Shown here in pieces: positions 21,880-34,365 of a stretch of DNA of 64,000 nt. Both the position numbers and the translations under genes were made by a program. Within the stretch, counting starts at the first letter, position 1. The number at the start of each line of letters is the position of its first letter. The DNA comes from Ananas comosus. Its lineage: Eukaryota > Streptophyta > Magnoliopsida > Poales > Bromeliaceae. The stretch covers positions 3,551,781 to 3,615,780 of the forward strand of contig NC_033628.1 in assembly GCF_001540865.1 (NCBI RefSeq), given 5' to 3'. The notes under the pieces were generated by a model that searched no databases, was not told the DNA's origin, and saw nothing but the letters and a program-made list of their open reading frames with translations.

Positions 21880-23770
21880 ATCTTGTAAATTGGACATTGT
21901 TGGCTGCCTCGAGTAGCGCGTAGTCACTGTTTGTGACCCTCTAGACTTGTTGTCCAGGTTTCGAAGTGCTTGTGCGAACGGAAATAGGATTTCAGTGTGT
22001 TTTTCGGCGAAACCGCCGGTAGAACGCGGTTTCGTGTCGTGATGGGTTTTAGGATACGTGGTTGCCCTGAAAATTATCGCCTAGCCTTGTTGGCTGACCG
22101 CCGTGGTCCCCTCACGTGTTCGGAGGAGGCCGATGACTGGCGAAGGCTTCCGGTGCCAAATTGGATACTTTCGAAAACCCGAAGTAGAACGGTTATCTAG
22201 CGATAATTGTATTGATCCGAAAATTTGTGTTTGTTGTCCGAACACCCAAATGAGTAGATTTCGAGACATCGGGTGACTCTCGGTATGAGTCGGTGTGTTT
22301 TGTGATGTTTCGCAGATCCCGAGGGCATCCCGGTGCATTTTTGGGATTCTCGGCGTGTTTCGGGAATCGGTTTTGGTGAATCCATTCCACAGGTGCTTTT
22401 GGGTTTGTGAGAGTTGCGTTTTGAGTCATGAGGATTAGATCCTGACTCGGTGAACCTATCATAGGTCCGGTCGATATCCTTCGTCTCGCAAGAACTAGCC
22501 GCCACGATGGACACAGGTGGGTATTTCGATCTGAAGTCGGTTCAGTGGTGTATGCTTGGTGATATTCCCTTCATCTCTATCCTTTATTGTTTACATATAC
22601 TTGTCTATCCAGTACTTGAGCCTTTCACCACATGACCTTAACCTTGCTCTACGTAGTGCATTCTCTCTTGCATTTATTACTTAGAGTAGAGCGGTAATGA
22701 CATTAATATACACCTTCTAGTTGTCCTGAATGGTCAGTGCCTGTATACCCCTTGTGACATGGACATCATATCTACTCGTTGACCTGAGTGGTCGGTATTT
22801 ATATACACTTGAGAGAATATTGAGTTGTTCCATCTCAGTTGACCTGAGTGGTCGGTACTTGTGTTCCCTTACAGTTTAATGACCTATTGGTCGATGTGCC
22901 CCGAGTGGTAGAGATTGTTGGCCATTCGCCAATAGTTGGCTATTGATCATATTTGCATCGATCGCCACAGTTCGACAACATTTCACAAATACCAACGATC
23001 TGACCATCGCAGGAGGGTGTTCTTTTCCGGAAAAGTGGTTGGTTACCAACCCATGAGCGTAGGAGCTTATGCTAGGGTTATATGTCAGACATAGTACTTA
23101 TGGCTTGCCTAAGGTCCTTAGACCTACACGGCAGTATATATTTGGTACATTTGGACTTTTCGTCCAGTTGACGCATATAGCTACAATAGCGGTTGTTGCA
23201 TACTTATACTTCTTCTGTTCTTTACACTTACATTGCTACTGTAGGTCTTTCTTTACATATACTTGGTTACCGGTGAGTACACTTGCCTTTGTTGGCTTGC
23301 GGTACCCACTGAGAGACCCTCATTGGTTTCTCACCCCCCATTTCTCTACAGGTCATGTGGGTGGAATTGGTCGGGACGCAGCATGAGGTCGTAGCTAGTG
23401 GGCGGTTTTAGAGGTCTCGATCTATGGTATACGTTTTGACTATACTCCATATTTAGCGTAGACATACATATGATAGTATAGTTCACCCCTACACCTATTA
23501 GTAGATGATACATGTGGTTCAATTGATGTCTTATACTTGCGGATTTTTGGATGATGTATTTATGTGTTTTGGATACTCATGGTTTCGATCGTTCGTGGTT
23601 TTTGAACACGTGGTTTTGGACTCGAATTTCTATCGACGGTTTTCTACCCTCGTGGTAGCGTTTTCAAAATAATGGTTTTCGTGTGGAAAACATTTTTAAA
23701 TGACTTTCTCGAGGATTTTTGCAAAATTAGAGTTTTAAAAAGGAAGTCTTCGGGTGGGAGATAATTTCAA
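21880..23770 (+). mobile_element. Possible gypsy LTR relic
   Basis: It has no protein homology. It does contain GGTACCCACTGAGAG, TCTCACC and TACAGGT (23299-23355) in the order seen in the downstream half of the Tekay-type LTRs in this window (52804-52870 and the complement of 28240-28300). It also has internal 60-80-bp repeats. The boundaries are not defined. Confidence 0.35.
22718..22872 (+). repeat. Short tandem repeats around GACCTGAGTGGTCGGTA
   Basis: Three imperfect units contain TTGWCCTGARTGGTCRGT followed by a TGTATACCC-like tail, spaced about 60-70 bp apart. They lie within the possible gypsy LTR relic. Confidence 0.7.
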
Positions 23771-23869
23771 CCTTTAAGATGAATGGGAGTGAATGTAGAA
23801 TGGATGTGACTAAGAATGGCTAACTGTTTGAAGTAATATGATGATCCTTGTACATCCTGTTGTTGTATG

Positions 23870-24983
23870 TAGGGGTGGAAACGAGCCGAGCTCGAGCGAG
23901 CTTATGTCAGCTCAAATTCAGCTTGAAATTAATTTCAAGCCTAAATCTAGGCTCAAGCTCGGCTTGAAATTAATTCAAGCCGAGCTCGAGCGAGCCTAAT
24001 TTCGAGTCGAGCCGAGCTCGAGCTCTAAACGAGCCGATTGAAATTCTCGACATTATATAATCAATAGTGTAATTTTTATAGAATATTACCTACTATTTGA
24101 TGCAACATGCCCAATAGTTCAAAATACAAAATAATTGCAAGAAATGTGAGCTAGGGTGACTACCTGACTGGGTGAGGGTCTGAGCCTAGTTAGTAAATTC
24201 GTGAATTATTCGCAAATTATTCGCGAATTATTGAAAATCCGAATTAAACAGTCCGTTTACGAATTTTTCCGAAAGAAAGAAAATTATTCGCGAATTTTTG
24301 GGCCAGCCGAATTATTCGTGAATAATTCGCAAATTATTGCCGAATTATTGAAAATATGAACAAAAAACTTATAATTTTATTTTTAAATATAAATTATTTT
24401 ATATTTTATATCTTATATTTTATACCGAATCCGTTTTTTAAGCCGAATTTTTCAACGAATTTAAAAATTAGAAAACGAATTTTATGCGTATTAAATTCGT
24501 ATCGAATTATTGCCAAATCCGAATTAACTAACTATGGTCTGAGGAAGAACGCGAGAGAGAGAGAGAGAGAGAGGAAAAAAAAATTAGGGATTTGAAAATT
24601 TGAATGCTATTATGTTTTAGAGTTATGTGCAACAGTGAAAGTCTGAAAGGGACAGTGTGTAATGTAAATTTAGAGTTGGGCTCAATTGCACGGTTATTCT
24701 TGTTGAGTTTATTTTACGGGCCAAGCCAAATTAAATTAAAACCTATATATAATTAAAATACATTATATTTATAAATATTTTATATATATATATTCGAGAT
24801 TTTCGAGCTTTTCGAGCCTAATTCGAACGAGCCGAGTAATACTCAAGCTCGGCTTGAAATGAATTTCGAGTCTTTTATTTTGTTCAAGCTCGGCTCATTT
24901 AATTTCGAGTCGAGCTCGAGCGAGCCGAATATCAAGCCGAACACGAGTCGAACGCGAGCCGGCTCGCTCGTTTGCCAGCCCTA
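23870..24983. mobile_element. hAT non-autonomous element with 8-bp TSD
   Basis: Ends TAGGGGTGGAAACGAGCC and GGCTCGTTTGCCAGCCCTA-like sequence (24961-24983) are inverted repeats. GTTGTATG flanks the element at 23862-23869 and 24984-24991. Subterminal regions are dense in GAGCTCGAGCGAGCC palindromic motifs. No transposase is visible. It contains a nested hAT MITE at 24185-24536. Relatives: 42929-43320 and 48211-48624. Confidence 0.88.
24185..24536. mobile_element. hAT MITE nested in another hAT element
   Basis: CCTAGTTAGTAAATTCG at the left and GAATTAACTAACTATG at the right are inverted repeats of the 18162-18757 family. GTCTGAG flanks both sides (seven clear matches of an 8-bp TSD). It was inserted in the interior of the element at 23870-24983. 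Confidence 0.75.
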
Positions 24984-25194
24984 GTTGTATGTGTGAGTGA
25001 AGATCTGGTTGTTAATTTGTACTATGGTTACGCCGTGCAAATACAGTAGAGAATTTATCAGTTTGTTCCTAAAATTTCTGTATTTGTGGCGGATCTGTTG
25101 CACCCTCAAGGTTCAACAGTTTAAAAAAAAGGGTAGCTTTTCGCTTACTCTGATTTATAAAGATAGTCAAATTTCAATTTGGCTTACAAAAGGG

Positions 25195-25888
25195 ACCCCG
25201 GGGCATGATAGATTAAGATTAACTTTCCAGGGGGTCACCCATCCTAAGACTACTCCCGTCCTAACACGCTTAACTTTCTCAACCTTTTGAGCCTAGCCAG
25301 CACCCAAATTGTTTAAGTCGGGCTAAGAGTTTTAACCCTATTATATCTTATACATAGGACTATCTGGGATCTCATATTCTCCATCTCTTAAGCCTGGATG
25401 TCCTCGTCAGGCTCTACTCACAAGTACCAGGCGATGCGAGGCTTGTCTTGCTAGCCTAAACCGACTTTATGATGGAGCCGTGCTCTGCCCACAACAGTTA
25501 ACAATATGAGAAACTCGCTCTCCCCGCTGTATAACCTAGACTCAGTGGAGACTCATCTCACACTTCTAGTTGGTAATTGGCTTTGATACTAACTATGACG
25601 CCCTGGAAAAACTACTCCCGTCCTAGCATGCTTAACTCTCTTAACCTCTTGGGTCTCATATTGCCTAATACTTGTGAGTTTGAGCCCGACGAGGACGTCA
25701 GGGCTTAAAAGGAGGAAGAATATGAGATACCGGATAGTCCTATATATAAAATATAATAGGGGTAAAACTCTTAACCCCTTTTAAGTATTTTGGGTGGTGA
25801 CTAGGCCCAGGAGATTAAGAAGTTAAGCGTGTTAGGACAGGAGTAGTCCTAGAATGGATGACCCCTGGGAAGTCGGGGCGTCACAATT
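25195..25888 (-). mobile_element. TRIM-like element with head-to-head LTR duplication
   Basis: Reading the plus strand, an LTR (about 25200-25435, containing ACTCCCGTCCTAACACGCTT) is followed by a 158-bp internal part. That part ends CTTTGATACTAAC (25581-25593, primer site on the minus strand). A second LTR starts at 25594 (TATGACGCCC). From about 25690 the sequence turns back as an inverted LTR ending GGGAAGTCGGGGCGTCACA at 25887. The LTR is about 240 bp and nothing is encoded, which fits a TRIM. Confidence 0.65.
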
Positions 25889-27869
25889 TAAAACTCTAAA
25901 CTTTTATAAATCCATTAAAAGTATGTTTATTCCTAGAGAGTACAAACAAATAAAAAAAACATTATTGGTGAAATAAAAGCATTACACAATACTTAAAAAT
26001 TAGAGATATTTAAGAATTATTTTCATCATATTGGAGGCATACTACAACGTTTTAAATATTTTTATATTTAACACTTTCCCTTATATCTAAGCTCGAAACT
26101 TCTTACTAGGTCAATGACTTGGACTTGCATTAAATGAAAGAAAATTAATAATGGTAGGAGTCTGGAGTGACTCAAACTTAAGACTTTCTGATCTGATACT
26201 ATGTGAAATATATTTAGTAAAGAACGGTGTTTTAAATATTTTTTATATTTAACATTTGTAAGTAACAAATCAAAATGGTCAAAAGAGAAAGGAAAAAGAA
26301 AAAAAAAACTAATTAGTTTACTACGAGATATTACATAAATTAATTTCTGTGCATCTTATCTATCGAAAATGCTTCTTGTACATCCTTAAAAAAGGGTGTA
26401 CATCTTACCCCCGTAATTTTAGAGTTGATAAAAACTAAATTGATTTTCAGTAAAATTTAAAAAAATTAATGTGATAAGAATGATCTTAGAATAGAGTGGC
26501 TGTAAAATATACATCATACTTTAGAATGTACTTGTAGTATTGCTCCTTATCTATATTTACTTGGTGCCATTTTTCCATGTGGTCCAACCCCGCCCCCCAA
26601 ATGGTCCCACTTTGTAGCTAATTAACTTTTAGACTTTACAATTTTCCCAATGGGACAAAAAAAATTGGAATACATTTTTTGTTAGCGTCCACACTGCGCA
26701 ACAAAAAGAAAAGTTCCTTAAGTAGGTCACTTTCAATTGTGACATTAATTGAAATTGAATAAAGCAGGGGGTTGAATTCATAGCCCACAATTGCCAAGCA
26801 AATTCGTATGAAAATTGTGACGCTATTAATTAGGACTGTTCGACTCAGCTGATGCGGGAATAGTGCCGAAGTGCCTTTGGAAAAATTTTTGCGCTAACAA
26901 ACTTTTATAAATATATGACTTGCAACCAAATGAAGCCCGCGCCTTATTTGGGGGTTTTGTGGGGCCCACATATTTTCGTTTTTAATTGAGGATTAATTAC
27001 ATCATTGGTCCTAATCTTTGCATCAATTTTATTTTAGTACCTAATTTTTTTTTCCAATCTATTTCTCACATCTTCTTAATTTTATTAGAACTACGTCCTA
27101 GCTGTTAAACCCCTATAGTTTCGCACTTTCTTATTTTTATACCATATGATTTAAGACGTACCAATATATCACCTTATTTCGGAGGATTGGGAAACCAAAC
27201 CAAACCCGGGGGCCCACATAAAAGTTTTTAAAAAATTAATTGCATATGGATCCTCATCCTTTCCACCACCTTTCATTTTGGTCCTTAATTTTTTTTTTGT
27301 GCAATCAAGCTTTCAAATTTTTTCACTTCAGTCCCCAAAATTAAAAATTTTAAATTTTAAATTAAAATCCATAATTAATATTAAAATCTTAAACTAATTA
27401 GCAATTAGAATTTTGAATTATAATTTGCTTCAATTTTAAATTTGAACTTTAAATTGAATCTTTAATTTAAAATTTAAAAATATAATTTTATTTTTAATTT
27501 TAATTTAAACAAATGAGAACAACTAGCTTTGAGCTATTAAGTATATTTATTATTTAAATTTAGGCAAATGAGAACAATTAGCTTTCACTTCAATTACTTT
27601 TTTAATTTTTTATTTATGAATTATCTTATGATGATAATAGAAAAGTATTACTCATCTTTTTTAATATTGTAATAAGCTTTTCTTTTATTTTAAATTAATG
27701 TATTTATTTTAATTATTAGGTTTAGATGTTTTCAAAGAGAAGTATACTTTAATTTTATTATTTAATTTTTAATTATTCAATACTAAAACAAATAATATTG
27801 AAAAATATTAATGCATATAGTTAATTAGTTATAGATGATAAGTAAATTTGTATTCTTCAATAATTATGT
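25889..27869. other. AT-rich intergenic DNA with old repeat fragments
   Basis: No gene. TGACTCAAACTTAAGACTTT and CTGATACTATGTGAAATA (26170-26213) look like a decayed primer-site region of an LTR element. TTTAAATATTTTTATATTTA occurs twice (26050 and 26231). The 27330-27800 part is almost pure A/T. Confidence 0.4.
27865..27869. other. Target-site duplication TATGT (left)
   Basis: TATGT precedes the left LTR and recurs at 36448-36452 after the right LTR, so the element still has its original flanks. Confidence 0.85.
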
Positions 27870-29672
27870 TGTCACGCCCCGGATTACACGTTTTTCCGTG
27901 CACGCCGACAAATCCACCGTATACAAAGAAATTTTTTCTATACACGAAGCGATAACTGTATCTGTAACCAAATTCAAGCTACAACTAGTAGTATAGAGCT
28001 GCTAAACAGAACTGAAAAATAAATAAACATCAGATTCACTATACATACAAAAGCTCTCAGATACAACACCTCTCGCTCCAGCGAGTAACAAGCATAAGTA
28101 TGTACATGAATCAAAAAGCAAAACTACCTGTAGCTGGTACTCCTCTAGTAACCTGGGAAGGGACCTAACTCGCAACTCAATTACCACGATCCGAATCAGC
28201 AACAGCAGCAGCCGCAGCCGCAGAATAAGGCTCTGCAAAAAGGGATCAACAACTGGGTGTGAGAACTACTGCAAAAAGAAGTAGTCCTCAGTGGGTACCG
28301 CTACCGACCTCAATGACCGACCCACTAAGTCTATAGAAAATATGCTCAAGGATAGTAAAGGAAGCTAGAAAACTCTACAGTTATATGCCACTATATTATC
28401 GCTAACCAACACTAGCTATCTGTAGATATAAACAAATATGCAATCTCTGACCCAATCTCACTAGGGACTGTGAACGCACCCGTCCCGCCTTTCAAAGCTG
28501 CACTAACTACCACCACGCTGGGTCATGAGTAGAGAGCGAGTCCAAACAGGACACAACGACAACAACGCAAAAGCACAAAGCCCAACTCCGAAATGGCACT
28601 CGTGAGCGCTACCCAACCGAGTATGCAAGCGTATCTCTGCCGAACTCAATCAGGCTCTCACAGGCTATAGTCAAAATAAAAGGGTCTAACTGGTCCAACA
28701 ATCAAAACTCGCGTGCTCTTGGCACAATCCGATGCAAAAACAGCAAATCGAGTCCACCGTCAACCGCGACGGCACCCGACAGTCCGGAACAGTCTACACA
28801 CTACTGTAAAATAAACTCGACATTTCAGCACGAGCGTAAATTCATTCTACACTATTCTAGATATCCACCGGATACAAACTCCGGTGATACAAACAAACTA
28901 CAGCTCCTAAAGTTAAATCTGGTAGTTTTCAGAAAATAACAATATAGAAGTTATAGTTTTCTCCTAAGTCAATTTCAAGTACAACATGTAAAATTATACT
29001 ACTAGTTTAACTCAAAATACAGATTTTAAGCCTAATCCATGAATTCGAGTACTAGCAAGAAAATAACACATGATACATGTTGATGATAAAAAACTTAGGA
29101 GGTAATCCGACGATTTCGATAAATTTCAACCCACATCTAAAAGCTAATCCAACGACGGCGAGAAGTCGACAGGAGAGGAACCACGCGCTCGCCCGGTCTC
29201 CCAACGATGCAACCGCGACGTCCACGCATTCGAACGGCACCCCGACGCAACGTCGACGTCGATCCGAGCTCAAGCTGCGACCTCCACCACGCTCGAGTCC
29301 ACCAGCTAGAAAGAGAGAGGGAAAGGAGAAGAATAACAGACCAAGAACCCCTCTCTGTCAACATATAAAGGCTGGGAAACTTTGGGTTGAACGACACATC
29401 AATGGACCAAAATGCCTTTTACCAACTCAAAATCCCAGCTGGAGTACCGGTACCAGATTTGGTCACCGGTACTCGGCCTCTCAGCTCGCAGCTTCGCACA
29501 TCCGGTATTAGTACCAGCCTGATGCTGTATCGGTACTCAGCATCAAAATTGCAAACCCGTGAGCAGTCTATCCAGAAAATACACTGGGGTACCAGTACTC
29601 CTCTGCGTGGTAGCGGTATGCAATATTGAAAACCTGCACTTTGTAGATTCCAATATTAAAACCTGCTCTCGC
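27870..29672 (-). repeat. 3' LTR, truncated at its U3 start
   Basis: It starts on the plus strand with TGTCACGCCCCGGATTACAC. It aligns with 34670-36300 of the other LTR. At CCTGCTCTCGC (29662-29672) it passes directly into pol sequence, so its first 140 bases in transcript orientation are missing. It retains a stretch (about 28405-28605) that is deleted from the other LTR. Confidence 0.85.
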
Positions 29673-31137
29673 ATCACCGTCTCCGGCTCTCACGTCGCCT
29701 CACGCTCCTCGTAATAACTCTGACTCCACTGCACTTTCACATAAGGGATGACCCGGTTACGCAATTTTTTCATCTCTCGAGCAAGAATCTGCACCGGTCG
29801 CTCCTCATATCTCAGATCCTCGCCAAGCTCCAGTGAAGTGAAGCAGATCACGTGTGAGGGGTCAAACACGTATCTCCTCAATGCCAAGACATGAAAAACA
29901 TCATGAACACCGGCTAGTCGTGGGGGTAGAGCAATCCTGTAGGCGACTGGTCCGACTCGCTCCAATACCTCAAAAGGGCCTACAAAGCGTGGACTAAGCT
30001 TTCCACGAACTCCGAATTTGCGTATCCCTCGGGACGGCGAGACTTTCAAAAATACATGATCTCTAATCTGAAACTCTAAGTCTCGTCTCCTGGTATTGGC
30101 GTAGCTTCTCTGTTGACTCTGGGTTGTCAAAATGTGTCGTCGCACAATCTTGACCTTCTCCTCTACCTCTATCAGAATCTCAGGCCCCAAAGTCTTCCTT
30201 TCACCCACATCACTCCAATACAAAGGGGATCGATACCTGCGTCCATACAACGCTTCAAACGGAGCCATCTGAATGCTCGTTTGATAGCTGTTGTTGTACG
30301 CAACTCAATCAGTCTTAAATGTCGATGCCACTCTCCTCCAAAGTCCAGGACACATGCCCTCAGCATGTCCTCCAGAGTCTTAATGGTCCACTTTGGCTGA
30401 CCATCTGTCTGTGGGTGAAATGCTGTGCTGAAATGTAGCTGTGTACCCAAGGCCGTCTGCAGACTCCTCCAAAAATGCGAAACAAATCTCGGGTCTCGAT
30501 CTGATACTATCGAGGTAGGCACACCATGCAATCTGACGATCTAATCCAAATATAGCTGAGCGAGTCTCCCTGGACCAGGTGGTCTATACTGATAAGAAGT
30601 GAGCAGACTTAGTCAGTCTGTCCACTATCACCAAATAGCATCAAAGCCACCCTGTGCTCTAGGTAATTTCACGACAAAGTCCATCGTGATCTGCTCCCAT
30701 TTCCATTCGGGCACTGGCAGATTCTGAAGCTTGCTAGTAGGTACCTGATGCTCTGCCTTTACCTGTTGGCAAGTTAGACACTGAGCTACAAATCTGCCAA
30801 TATCTCTCTTCATTTCATTCCAACAGAGGTGTGCCTTCAAATCCTTATACATCTTGGTTCTACCCGGGTGAGCCGTATAAGGTGAGTAGTGAGCCTCTCT
30901 CAAAATCTCCTCTCGGATCTCTGACTCCATTGGCACACACAGTCGGTCCCTGTACCGCAGTACTCCCGAACTGTCCACAGAAAAGGCCTCTGCATGTCCC
31001 CTCTCCAACTGCTCTCGAATCCTCAACAACTGAAAGTCTTCACTCTGTTTCTCCCTGATCCTGTCCAACAGAGTGGGTTGCAAGACCATAGACATCAGTC
31101 TTGCAGTAGACCCAGGGGACACTACCTCTAGTCTCAA
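29673..31137 (-). pseudogene. Integrase region of the gypsy element, broken
   Basis: In order on the minus strand: the integrase zinc finger (EAHYSPYTAHPG then CLTCQQVK), the first core Asp in QITMDFV, a stop/frameshift near 30628, then VSDRDPRF with the second Asp and HPQTDGQP. The catalytic Glu expected shortly after is Lys here (PKW where SER is usual). After another shift comes [15 protein letters not shown] and a C-terminal region with RNRVIPYVKVQWS and EEREAT, typical of the chromodomain in Tekay/Del elements. The usual Trp after EAT is a stop codon. Confidence 0.88.
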
Positions 31138-31190
31138 CCGCTGCAGCTCCTCAAGTAACGCCTTTGCTAAGTAATCAACATGCTCAAGCT

Positions 31191-32771
31191 CTACACTGAC
31201 TTCCTGCTCAACGCATCTGCCACCACATTCGCCTTGCTGGGGTGATACTGAATACTAACGCCATAGTCCTTCAACAACTCCAACCACCAGCGCTGCCTCA
31301 GGTTTAACTCCTTCTGGGTAAACAAATACTTGAGACTTTTGTGATTACTGAAAACCTCACAGTGCTCGCCATACAAAGAGTGTCGGCACAACTTCAAAGC
31401 AAAGACCACAGCAGCTAGCTCCAAATCATGCGTAGGGTAATTTTTCTCGTAATTCTTCAATTGCCGTGAAGCATAAGCAATTACCCTACCATACTGCATC
31501 AGCACATAACCCAATCCACTATGCGACGCGTCACTGTAAATCACAAATCCTTCCCCCATCACTGAAAGGGTAAGGATAGGAGCCGACATCAACCTCTGTC
31601 TCAACTCATCGAAGCTCATCTGACAATCCTCACTCCAAATAAACTTAATTAACTTTCGAGTCAATCGAGTGAGGGGTGTAGAAAGCTTCGCAAAGCCTTC
31701 CACAAATCGACGGTAATATCCAGCTAGTCTAAGGAAACTCCTCACCTTAGTTACCGTAGTCGGTCTGGGCCAATCCCGAATAGCATCAATCTTCTTCAGG
31801 TTCACTGCTACTCCCACTACAGAAATTACATGGCTTAAGAAAGAAACCTCTTGAAGCCAGAACTCACACTTCTTCAGCTTAGCATACAACTTCTTCTCCC
31901 TCAGAAGTTGTAGCACAATCCTCAACTGCTCCTCATGCTTGGCATCACTCTGGAAGTATATCAAGATATCATCAATGAATATCACTACAAATCTATCCAA
32001 GAATGGCTTGAATACTCTATTCATCATATCCATAAATGCGGCAAGGGCATTCGTCAATCCAAAAGGCATCACAGTGAACTCATAATGCCCGTACCGAGTC
32101 CGAAAAACCGTCTTGGGAACATTCTCAGCCCTCACCCTCAACTGGTGGTAACCTGATTGAAGATCAATCTTCAAAAAGACATAAGATCCTTGCAGCTGAT
32201 CAAACAGATCATCGATACGCGGCAAAACATATTTGTTCTTGATGGTCACTTTATTCAGCTCCCGATAATCTACACATAGTCTAAGTGAACCATCATTCTT
32301 CTTTACGAATAACACCGGCGCTCCCCAAGGTGATACACCGGGTCTCACATACCCCTTATCCATCAGATCTTGCAGCTGCGCCTTCAGCTCTCTCAGTTCT
32401 GTCAGTGCCATCCGGTAGGGTGCCTTCGAGATTGGTGCAGTTCCAGGAACTACATCAATCACAAACTTGATCTCTCTATCCAGCGGCATAGTCGTCAACT
32501 CCGGAGGAAAAACATCAGGAAACTCGCGGACTATAGAGATATCTTCAAGTTCCGGCGCCGCCGTAGGCACCTCCACAACTGTCGCCAGAAAAGCAACACA
32601 CTCTCTACTCATCAGCTGTCGCGCCCTCGCCGACGAAATCCAAGTGGCAAACAACGTACTCCTGCAGCCCCTATACGTGAACTCCTCCTGGCCTGGCTCG
32701 CGAAACGTCACTGTCCTTGCTCCACAGTCGATCGTAGCATAGTACCGTGCCAGCCAATCCATGCCAAGCAC
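31191..32771 (-). pseudogene. Reverse transcriptase and RNase H of the gypsy element
   Basis: A 526-codon open stretch without an ATG of its own; it is part of the broken pol. It starts at the end of the protease (LGMDWLARY). RT motifs: [13 protein letters not shown] (164-176), [10 protein letters not shown] with Asp203, MPFGLTNA (235-242) and FIDD (265-268). RNase H: YSDAS with Asp414, DLELAAV with Glu451, and SNHKSL (475-480), where the usual catalytic Asp is Asn476. The end [12 protein letters not shown] is the standard RNase H/integrase junction. Loss of the RNase H Asp means the enzyme would be inactive even if translated. Confidence 0.93.
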
Positions 32772-32774
32772 AAC

Positions 32775-33110
32775 ATCAAAGTCCTGCAGCTACCCTAAGA
32801 CCAACAGGTCTGCGGGCATAATCAAAGAATCTAACTATACCGGACACGACCAACAACACTCTGCTACTTGCAAAACATGGTCTGAAATCTGCACCTCTCG
32901 CGCATGCAACAACGGCCCTACCTCTAGATCATGCAGCGATGCAAATGCTCAACTAACAAAAAAATGTGATGCACTAGTATCAGAAAGGGTACGGGCTCTA
33001 ACACCAGAAATCAAAATGATATCTGTCACCATTCGGTCGGCTGCCGTAAAGTCCTCTACCTGGGCTGCATAAACCCTGCCACTTGGGGCCTGCTGACGCC
33101 GCTCACCCTG
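32775..33110 (-). pseudogene. Retroviral-type protease remnant
   Basis: The minus strand reads VEDFTAADRMVTDIIL, then LSDTSASHFFVS (about 32955-32990), matching the usual D-T/S-G-A-S-H active site, but Gly is replaced by Ser. In-frame stops follow (near 32955, 32835 and 32792). The segment links gag to RT in the expected position. Confidence 0.7.
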
Positions 33111-33119
33111 CCGCGGCAT

Positions 33120-34365
33120 ACACGCCCTGTCCTCCTAGCGGTAACTCGGTGCTAATCCATAAGACTGCTGAGGTGCCGGCGGAGCTGACGCCGTCGATGG
33201 TGCTGGTGATGCTGCTCGGGGACAAGCTGCTCTCATATGACTAGGCTGACCACAAGTAAAACATCTGCCCTCCCTCTGCTCACACTGTCGGGGCTAGTGT
33301 AGTCCCACACAAATCACACACTAAGGAGTCCCCTGTGACTGTCCCTGCTAACGAGATTCTCTAGAACGCTGATGCCCCGAAAACCCACAACCCTGAGAGC
33401 GTGATCGTGGAGGTCTCGGCGGATGCCTGCTGCTCGACTGTCTCCGTCATCTGGAACCAGGCGCTTCCTATCCTGACTCTGCCCCGGCACCTGAGCCCGC
33501 TCACGGATCGATACATCACCTCTCTCCACCCATAAAGCCTGCTCAATTGACGCATCCAAGGTTCTCAACCTCTGCGCCTGTACCAGTCGAAAGATCTCTG
33601 GCCTCAAACCTCCCTCAAACAGATATACCCGGTGGGCCTAGTCTTTGGCTACAAAAGAAACACAGTTCAGGAGCCGAGTAAACTCGCGAGTGTACTCCTG
33701 AACTTATCGCTCCCCCTGCTGAAGCTTCTTCAGATCCTCCTCAAGCTTCTGCTTCACGCTGTTTGGGAAATACACCCCGTACAGCATTCCGCAAAACTCG
33801 TCCCATTTCATCTGCATCGCCCCGAACCTACGGTCCTGCCTCATCCTCCTCGACTAAAAATGTGCATCGCCACCCAAGCCGTGCCCTCCTAAGTGTACCT
33901 GCTCCCTCTCTGGTATGAACAAGTCTCGAATAGCTTCTTCATCGAGCTCACCCAGCCCTCTACAACCTAGGGCTCCGTGCAGCTGCCGTCAAAGGTCGGC
34001 GGATCAAAACGGCGGAAGCGAGCAAGCCTCTCAGTCATCTGTTCCTCCTCAGCCTCAGACATCTGCGACGCATCTCCAGAAGATGTAACCGGCGCCGTAG
34101 GAACTGTCAATGATGGGGGTACAGCTGCGGCTGGTGAAGCCACTGGAGTAGTGAGTGGCGGTGCCGGCTGCTCTGGTGCTCTGCTCGGCGGCAGAGTAGA
34201 TGTCTCGCACATCCTCTGCAATAATGCACCCTACTGCCTCGTCACCTCAGTCAGGGCAGCCAACTGCTCTCTCAGATTAGGGGGTGCACTCGGCCCCGCC
34301 TGCTCCGGCATCTTGGGTGGCGCGCCACGATCCCGCGTTGGCGATCGACCTCGGCGTTGATACAT
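33120..34365 (-). pseudogene. gag of the gypsy element, with stops
   Basis: It starts at the ATG at 34363-34365 (MYQRRGRSPTRDRG). An in-frame TAG occurs about 45 codons in, followed by a Pro/Ala-rich stretch and FRRFDPPTFDGSCTEP. Capsid-like parts (LRPEIFRLVQAQRLRTLDAS) are reached only by crossing several stops or shifts. A CCHC zinc knuckle, CFTCGQPSHMRAAC, is visible near 33230-33275. The order and motifs are those of Ty3/gypsy gag. Confidence 0.75.

Noticed and set aside
21643..22514. Several 60-105-codon open frames
   Set aside because: None shows a domain, and the region looks like a non-coding LTR.
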